From: Siphonodentalium dalli
Lineage: Eukaryota; Mollusca; Scaphopoda; Gadilida; Siphonodentaliidae
DNA length: 64,000 nt
Direction: 5' to 3'
NCBI GenBank assembly: GCA_032622095.1
Contig: CP136068.1
Location: 50,830,443 to 50,894,442, forward strand
Shown: in pieces, positions 56,869-64,000 of the stretch
How positions within the stretch are numbered: position 1 is the first letter of the stretch
Layout of the letters: every line of letters starts with the position of its first letter
Program-made: the position numbers and the translations under genes
The notes under the pieces: model-generated
Databases searched by the model: none
Told to the model about the DNA's origin: nothing
The model's input: only the letters and a program-made list of their open reading frames with translations

Positions 56869-59780
56869 TGATGAATGTTAATAATGACATGTAGTTGGGA
56901 ACGAGTCATTTTGGGGTCATTCGGCCAAAAAACATGGCCACCAGCAGCCATCTTGGATTTTACTCTTTGTATGACTAAATCCTTTAGCACAGGCTAAAGG
57001 TCGTACCTTTATTATGATCATCATAAAATTTGTCATGAATGTTAATAATGACATGTAGATGGGAATGAGTCATTTTGGGGTCATTCGGACGAAAAACATG
57101 GCCGCCAGCGGCCATCTTGGATTTAAAAATTTAATCCATTACCACGTGCCACAGGTCGTACTGTTTGTCTGATCATCATGAAATTTGTCATGGATGATAA
57201 TATTGACATGTAGATGGGAACGAGTAATTTTGGGGTCATTCGGCCAAAAAACATGGCCGCCAGCAGCCATCTTGGATTTTACTCTTTGCATGACTAAATC
57301 GTTTAGCGCGAGCTACAGGTCGTACCTTTGGTGTAATCTGTATGAAATTTGTCATGAATGTTGACATTGTCATGTAGATGGGAACGAGTCATTTTGGGGT
57401 CATTTGGTCAAAAAACATGGCCGCTGGTGGCCATCTTGGATTTAAAAATTCAATCCATTGGCGCGGGCTACAGGTCGTAATGTTCGTCTGATCATCATGA
57501 AATTTGTCATGGATGTTAATATTGATATGTAGATGGGAACGAGTCATTTTGGTGTCATTCGTCAAAAAAATATGGCCACCAATTTCCATTTTAGATTTTA
57601 CTCTTTGTATGACTAAATATTTCTACAAAATTCATTAGCATGTGTTATAGACCGATATGTTTGTTTGATCTTCATGAATTTTTTCATGGATGTTGACATG
57701 TAGATGGGAACGAGTTATTTTGGGGTGATTCCCAAAAAAATTGGTTACTGGTGGCCATTCTAGAATTTAATCTTTACATCATTAAATACTTTGGCAAACC
57801 CTACAGACCACATCCCTGATCTGATCATTATGAAATTTATCATGAATGTTGATATTGACATGTAGATGAGAACGAGTCATTTTGGGGGTCATTCAGCCAA
57901 AAGACATGGCCGCTGGTGAACATCATGGATTTCAAAATTTATTCAGTTAACGTGGTTACAGGCTGTACTGTTTGTTTGATCATCATAAAAATTATCATGG
58001 ATGTCGACATTGAGATGAAGATGGGAACGAGTCATTTTAGGGTCATTCGGTCTAAAAACATGGCCACCACGGCCATCTTGCATTTACTATTAGGATCACT
58101 AAATCCTTTGACACACCCTTTATTAGCTCAACTTACTTTTGTAAGTTTGAGCTATTGCCATGGCTTGGTGTCCTTCGTCCGTGTGTCCGTCAACAATTTC
58201 CTTTGGCGCGGGCAAATGTTGACATTGACATGTAGATGGGAACGAGTCATGTTGGGGTCAGTGGGCCAAAAAACATGGCCGTCAGCAGCCATCTTGGATT
58301 TTACTCTTTGCATGACTAAATCATTTGGCGCAGGCTACAGGTCGTAGTTTTGATCGGAACTTCATGAAATTTGTCATGAAAGTTAACATTGACATGTAGA
58401 TGGGAACGATTCATTTTGGGGTCATTCGGCCAAAAAACATGGCCACTGGTGGCCATTTTGGATTTCAAAATTCAATCCATTGGCGCGGGCTACAGGTCGT
58501 ACTGTTCGTCTGATCATTATGAAGTTTGTCATGGATGTTAATATTGACATGTAGATGGGAACGAGTCATTTTGGGGTTGTTCAGCCAAAAAACATGGCCG
58601 CCAGCAGCCATCATGGATTTTACTCTTTGCATGACTAAATCATTTGGCGCGGGCTACAGGTCGTACCTATGGTCTGATCTTTATGAATTTTGTCATGAAT
58701 GTTGACATTGACATGTAGATGGGAACGAGTCATTTTGGGGTCATTCGGCCAAAAAACATGGCCGCTGGTGGCCATTTTGGATTTCAAAATTCAATCCATT
58801 GGCGCGGGCTACATGTCGTGCTGTTCGTCGGATCATCATGAAATTTGTCATGGATGTTAATATTGACATGTAGAACAAGTGATTTTGGGGTCGTTCAGCC
58901 AAAAAACATGGCCGCCAGCAGCCATCTTGGATTTTACTCTTTCAATGACTAAATCCTTTGGCGCGGGTTACAGGTCGTACCTTTGGTCTGACCTTTATGA
59001 AATTTGTCATGAATATTGATATTGACATGTATATGGGAACGAGTCATTTTGGGGTCATATGGCCAAAAAAATGGCCGCTGGCAGCTATGTTGGATTTAAA
59101 AATTCAATCCATTGGCACGGGCTACAGGTCGTACTGTTTGTCTCATCATCATGATATTTATCATAGATGTTAATATTAACATGTAGATGGGAACGAGTCA
59201 TTTTGGGGTCTTTTGGCCAAAAAATGTGTCCGCCAGCAGCCATATTGGATTTTACTCTTTGCATGAATAAATCCTTTGGTGCGGGCTACAGGTCGTAGCT
59301 TTGGTCGGAACTTCAAGAAATTTGTCATGTATGTTAACAATGACATGTAGATGGGGAAACGAGTCATTTTCGGGTCGTTCAGCCGAAAAACATGGCCGCC
59401 AGCAGCCATCTTGGATTGTACTCTTTGCATGACTAAATCCATTGGCACAGGCTACAGGTCATACCTTTGATCAGATCATTATGAGATTTGTGAAGGCTGT
59501 AGATGGGAACAAGTCATTTTGGGGTAATTCGGAAAAAAACATGGCTGCCGGTGGCCATTTTAGAATTTACTCTTTGCATCAATAAATCATTTGGCACACC
59601 ATAATCACCACATCCCTGATCCGATCATTATGAAACCTGTTATGAATGTTGATATTTAATGTACATCTAGTCTTACTTAGACATTTCAATTAGCACTTTT
59701 CCTATTCCTCCATTTACTGTCGACCATTAAATTATTCCCCTACCTAAGTTGAGCTACAGTGTCATTGACACTTTCATTGA
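56869..59780 (+). repeat. Family G array with internal 5' end and 3' end
   Basis: About 16 ~165-bp units, mostly alternating between the two unit types. A 5' hairpin variant, AGCTCAACTTACTTTTGTAA then GTTTGAGCT, lies at 58125-58153, so a second element begins inside the first. The array ends in the 3' domain with hairpin AGTGTCATTGACACT at 59758-59772. Confidence 0.9.
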
Positions 59781-60130
59781 TAAAGATACTTCCAAGCACC
59801 ACACACCAAATCAAGACTTGATCTTATTTTCACATACATGACAGATGTTCTGACAACAGTAATACAGTGTCCATGGTCTGATCACAAATGACTTGTTGCT
59901 GCTATTCCTGTCCTTGCCATCTAGTTAACATTGTTCATTCGTATACATTATCATTCCATTTCTACTTCTACCAATACGACTATTGTTTTGGTCTCACTTC
60001 ACATGTACATCTTGTCATACTTAGACATTTCCATTAGCACCTTCCTAATTCCTCCATTTACTGTCAACCATTAAATTATTCCCCTACCTAAGTTGAGCTA
60101 CAGTGTTATTGACACTTTCATTAGTACATG
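59781..60130 (+). repeat. Second family G 3' terminal domain
   Basis: After a short non-repeat stretch (59781-59990), ACTTAGACATTTCCATTAGC, CTCCATTTACTGTCAACCAT and the hairpin AGTGTTATTGACACT (60102-60116) form an isolated terminus without a unit array in front. It may be a solo end or the remnant of a deleted element. Confidence 0.75.
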
Positions 60131-60355
60131 TATGTTGTTTGTGCTGGGTTAAAGTACCTATTCCCACTGAAAAATTAGTTTGAGGTGAAACCATAAATGC
60201 ACTGGATTTCATCCAGATAAATAATAGAACATTCCAGTGTACACTTTTAAAACTGAGGGCAAAAATCTATTTAGTACAGAAATTGTTAACCCGTTGAACC
60301 CCTACCCTAGATATTGGGTGATTTACGCATTTTTCAAGAGACAAACTAAACTTAT
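60131..60355. other. Spacer, no gene seen
   Basis: Includes ACCATAAATGCACTGGA (60193-60209), shared with the left palindrome junction, and an inverted CACTGGA/TCCAGTG pair. Confidence 0.4.
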
Positions 60356-61590
60356 TATACCCTCCGCAACGAAGTTAGGGGGTATACTGGAGTCAGCTCA
60401 TCCGTCCGCCATCCGTCGTCCGTCGAGCCGTGGACACAAATTTGTCAGGAGTTTTTGTCAGTCTTGAAACTTGGTACAGGCATCAACCACCATGGGCACC
60501 TGCGCACTTGCGTTTATGACGTCTGTCGGACTTCTTTTGATGGAGTTATTCCCTCTTTTTGAAACATGTATAATTTTTATACCCCCCCCCCCCCCGCAAC
60601 GAAGTTAGGGGGGGGTGTATACTGGAGTCAGCTTATTCGTCCGTCCATCTGGCCGGGGACACAAATTTGTCCGGAGTTTTTCTCAGTTGTTTTTAGATCA
60701 ATTTCCGTGAAACTTGGCACAGACATCATTAACCACCATGGGAACCTGTGCACGTGCAATTATGACATCTGTTGGATTTTATTTGTGGAGTTATCCACCC
60801 TTTTTCGACTTATAAATTTTTTCGCAACATGTATAATTTAGTCCGAGCTTTTATTCATACATTTTTAGGTTTGAATTCTTTTAAAACTTGGCACAGATAT
60901 TTAGTACCATGGGAACCTGTGCACCTCCAATTATGACGTCTGTCCGACATTTTTTGGTGGAGTTATCCTCCTTTTTCAACTTAGAAATATTTTTGCAACA
61001 TGCATAATTTTGTTCGAGCTTTTATTCCTACATTTATAGGTCAATGTTTTTTTTAACTTGGCACTGATATTAAGTACCATGGGAACCTGTGCACCTGTGA
61101 CTATGATGTCTGTCTGACTTTTTTTGTGGAGTTATTCCCCTTTTTCGACTTTAAGTTTGCAACATGCATAATTTTGTCTGAATTTTTATTCCTACATTTT
61201 TTCGGTCAATAGGTTTAAGATTTGTGTTATTGTTGTGCACCTACAATGGGAACTTTTATTTTATTATTTTAACTAAATGTTTACTGACATGTGAAACATC
61301 TTAGTATTTTAAAAACACGGGGGGTCTAGTTAGGTAAATTTGATTTTAACTTGGCACAGACATTTAGTACCATGGGAACCTGTGCACCTGCGATTGTGAC
61401 ATCTGTCGGGCATGTTTTGGTGGAGTTATCCACCTTTTCTGACTTAGAATTTTTTTTGCAACATGTCTAATTTTGTCCGAGCTTTTATTCCTACATTTTT
61501 CGGTCAATAGGTTTAAGATTACAGTTAGGTTTGTGCACCTGCAATGGGAACTGTTATTTTATTATTTTAACTAAAATGTTTACTGACATG
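60356..61590 (+). repeat. Hairpin-led tandem family H
   Basis: Hairpin TATACCCTCCGCAACGAAGT ending GGGGGTATA (60356-60386), then TCCGTCCGCCATCCGTCGTC. A second, variant hairpin start lies at 60578-60621. The units that follow repeat at about 170-215 bp: AACTTGGCACAGA, TTAGTACCATGGGAACCTGT, GCACCT, ACGTCTGTC, GGTGGAGTTATCC and TTTTGCAACATG. Non-coding. The layout parallels family G. Confidence 0.8.
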
Positions 61591-62326
61591 TGAAACATCT
61601 TAGAATTTGTAAAATTGTCCTTGAAGACATCTTATATGGGTGCATATATTTGCCATACATCTGGGTTTTATCACATGATCATATTCCTTTCTCAATGCAC
61701 TCTGAAAGTATGCTAAACAATGAACCCTTGTTTTTTGATGCATTTCATGAATATAAAAAGCAAACATGTTTTCTCGAAGATTGATTTATTAAGTTTATTA
61801 AAGAATGAATATCAACATATATATCCTATTCATATGGTTATTTCATATTGAGTCGACTGAGTTTAAAAAACGTCATCAGAATTTGTCTGATTTATATGCA
61901 GGTAGCTGAAGAAGATTAGTCAGTTTTAATTAGTTCACAAAATGGTGCTCTCAAAGTTAGGAATGGGGTTCCGTATGACTAGTGAATGCTAATTCACTAA
62001 CTGAACTCATACAGTCATCTCAATTATTTGACATTATATAATAGTATATTTTGAGTATTTCCAAGTGATGCCGTCCGAGATAGGGGTTGGGGTCGGGTCG
62101 GGCACCATCAAATTTGGAAATATGAGGTTATGTATATGTTTATCTGTTAACCGATAAAAATATATTTAAATTTGTATATATGAGGTTCCGCTATTTAAAT
62201 TTGGTTTACTTTTTACAATATATGCCAGGGTACCCTGCTAGTATACAATATTGAAGCACACAAGCTTAACTGACATTACACAAGTGACATACAAGCGACA
62301 ATTAAAACCCTTTTATTTTTTTTCAG
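61591..62326. other. Spacer, no gene seen
   Basis: AT-rich. It ends with a pyrimidine-rich acceptor-like TTTTATTTTTTTTCAG at 62326. No tandem structure. Confidence 0.4.
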
Positions 62327-62823
62327 GTTCTGATTGTCTTTTTTACAAGCATTAGTGTCTTGTGAGATGACTATGCCGAAATAACACAGTGGTAAAGTTC
62401 TGTGAATTATGTTCATCAAATACCATGCAGCCATACCGGGCAAGATGTCATGAGATTATTTCTTCTGGAATCTGACAACACATATGAAGGCACTTGAATA
62501 CCAAAGACTATCCAAACTGCTATATCACAGCACCAGTCTTTTCGAGGCAGGTACAACCAGCAGGCTGAAAACTTGTCAGGCTATTGTTCAATACATTTGG
62601 TTTGTAGATAACCAAATGCAACTTGGTATAATAATCTACTATATATTTTGGAACTGCTGTCTCTGTGTATTTTGTATATGTGTGTGTTATAGACTCAAAA
62701 TCTTTTTGACCGATCTGACTCAAATTTGGTATGTGGGTTGTAGTTCCCATTCATCTTTATTGTGTGTTTATTTACTTTATATTGTGTCCATTTACCTTTA
62801 CTATGGTGTGTATTTACCTTTTT
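62327..62823. other. Unassigned, possible transcribed tail
   Basis: Follows the acceptor-like site at 62326. Read in phase 1 it gives SDCLFYKH then a stop. In the other phase that stays open it gives VLIVFFTSISVL then a stop. Either could be a terminal exon, but nothing independent supports it. The 113-codon frame from 62484 is Cys/Tyr/Ile-rich and unrecognised, and is not called. Confidence 0.15.
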
Positions 62824-63222
62824 AGCTCACCTGAGACGAAGTCTCCGGTGGAGCTATAGTCATCACTCCTCGTCCGTCGTCCGTCGTACCGTCCGTCAAC
62901 AATTCTTTAAACATCTTCTCCTCTGAAACCATCAGACCGATTGGGTTTATATTTGGTGTGGATGTTCCCTAGCTATAGATGACTCTTATTCAGATTTGTT
63001 CAAATGAGGTCACCAAGTCAAATAGTTTTGATGTCAGGACCATAACTATTTTTCCACAGTAATTCTTAAAACGACTACTTTTCTGAAGTTGTCGGGCCAA
63101 ATGGGTTCATATTTGGTATGAGCGTATCTTGGGTGACTGTGGTTCAGATTTGTTCAAATGAGGTCACTGGGTCAAATGTGGGTGGGGCTATGGACATAAA
63201 TCTGAAGAATATTTTTTTTTTA
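62824..63222 (+). repeat. Hairpin-led tandem family I
   Basis: Hairpin AGCTCACCTGAGACGAAGTC then TCCGGTGGAGCT (62824-62855), then CTCGTCCGTCGTCCGTCGTA, CCGTCCGTCAACAATT, and about two ~150-bp units (ACCGATTGGGTTTATATTTG, CAGATTTGTTCAAATGAGGT). Related reversed units occur at 4918-5470. This 5' motif is widespread in marine invertebrate genomes as I recall them. Confidence 0.85.
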
Positions 63223-63355
63223 GATTTAACTTATTGCTCAATTTAACCAAAAAAAAAAAAAATTATATATATTTTATTTTTAATAAATATTTTTTTTATT
63301 AAATAAAATATTTTTTATTTAAATAAAATAAAAAACATTTAATTAAATTTTTTAA
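63223..63355. repeat. A/T-only low-complexity stretch
   Basis: Runs of A, T, AAATAAAT and AATTAAAT over about 130 bp, with no other signal. Confidence 0.85.
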
Positions 63356-63768
63356 GAACTTCTGACATTACATCTTCGGGGGGGTAGGTACCTCTAGTCT
63401 CCCCACTAAATTTGGTTGAAATCAGGGGTTTGGGAGAAAAGATGAACAGTCGGATGTACAGAAATGTTCAGTAAATTCCTTTTAATACTAGTATCTGTGC
63501 ATTCTCATTACAAGCCAACTCTGCTCTGAACTGACAGACATGACACATGTTGTTTATAATCAGGGCCAGATATATAGATAGATAAGAGAACTTCTGTAGC
63601 TATACGCAGAGTCCCCAGGGAGTGTATTCGTGTCATTCATTATTTAAATGAGATTAATTGTGTTGTACATTTGTTTTCTAAAGTTGTCAGTAGCACCATC
63701 ATTGTTTACATTACACTGGTCATTAATATCAGATTAAATTCCTTTTCTCAGAGCTTTAAGTGTGTCTG
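63356..63768. other. Spacer, no gene seen
   Basis: Begins with CATCTTCGGGGGGGTAGGTA, which could be a diverged remainder of family I. Otherwise unassigned. Confidence 0.4.
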
Positions 63769-64000
63769 GCATCATTTGTAGAATGAGGTTCCCAGAGGGT
63801 GAATTTAATTATGCTACCCTGCACGACAGGCTAGCATCGCCAAATATACCCTATGTGGACCTCATTCTGCTTAGGCTTCATCTTCTGGGAAGTATCTAGA
63901 GTTTCAAAGTGACATTTTTAGCAGCTCTTTTCCTTTCTGTTCAGATTTTAAAATGCATAATTGAGGTGTCAAATGGGTGCGCATACTGTCATATGTCAGT
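63769..64000. mobile_element. Fold-back repeat copy, cut by window end
   Basis: AGTGTGTCTGGCATCATTTG, AATGAGGTTCCCAGAGGGTG, GGCTAGCATCGCCAAA, GGACCTCATTCTGCTTAGGC and AAATGCATAATTGAGGTG match the left half of 4140-4579. The other half lies beyond the window. Confidence 0.75.

Noticed and set aside
62484-62825. 113-codon frame as a candidate gene
   Set aside because: Composition is Cys/Tyr/Ile-biased low complexity, there is no recognisable motif, and it runs into family I at its end.
63223-63355. A/T-only stretch as a replication origin or scaffold attachment region
   Set aside because: Base composition alone is not evidence, and no further motif is present.

Overview
The window looks like repeat-dense, AT-rich nuclear DNA from an animal, most likely a marine invertebrate. 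The reasons are tandem arrays inside transposon-like elements, repeat families beginning with a short hairpin followed by a run of CCGTC-type motifs (a layout I associate with molluscs, lancelets, hemichordates and similar genomes), and no dense set of long open frames. The exact group cannot be fixed from the sequence. No intact protein-coding gene can be supported. The only gene-like signals are a 147-bp spliced-exon candidate with a frameshift near 44.5 kb and a duplicated first-exon-like segment in the arms of the large palindrome (8.8 and 13.1 kb). Every long open frame I looked at runs through tandem repeats, and copies recur at the repeat period or in mirror image, so none is called as a gene.

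Layout. 1-670 is unassigned. 671-21695 is a giant inverted repeat: two arms of about 9.6 and 10.1 kb, nearly identical where I compared them, around a 1.3-kb spacer made largely of GAT trinucleotides. The arms carry, in mirror order, a ~165-bp G/C-run satellite element (A), a fold-back repeat, a degenerate ~150-bp array, a TIR element with ~130-bp tandem units (B) holding a small nested MITE, and a ~430-bp duplication. 22-25.5 kb holds small elements, including a hAT-like MITE with a perfect 8-bp target duplication. 25.5-29.2 kb is a fold-back MITE and a ~165-bp array (family G) interrupted by a ~0.9-kb insertion. 29.2-34.6 kb is a ~365-bp tandem array split by a 1.8-kb TIR element with a GTAC target duplication. 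35.3-43.5 kb is family G again, locally amplified as ~1.7-kb units that are themselves inverted repeats. 43.5-45.2 kb has MITEs and the exon candidate. 46.5-50.9 kb is a TIR element with ~225-bp units (D). 51.3-56.6 kb is a 5.26-kb fold-back element (C) with a ~45-50-bp minisatellite. 56.9-60.1 kb is family G. 60.4-61.6 kb and 62.8-63.2 kb are two more hairpin-led tandem families.

The unifying theme is architecture. Elements A, B, C and D, and the locally amplified G units, all combine terminal inverted repeats with tandem repeats whose orientation flips within the element, so they can fold back on themselves. This recalls the Foldback/Galileo elements of Drosophila and TU elements of sea urchin. 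No transposase, Rep/helicase or reverse transcriptase is visible, so any mobilising enzyme must be encoded elsewhere. The reading of all this as one class of element is my inference.
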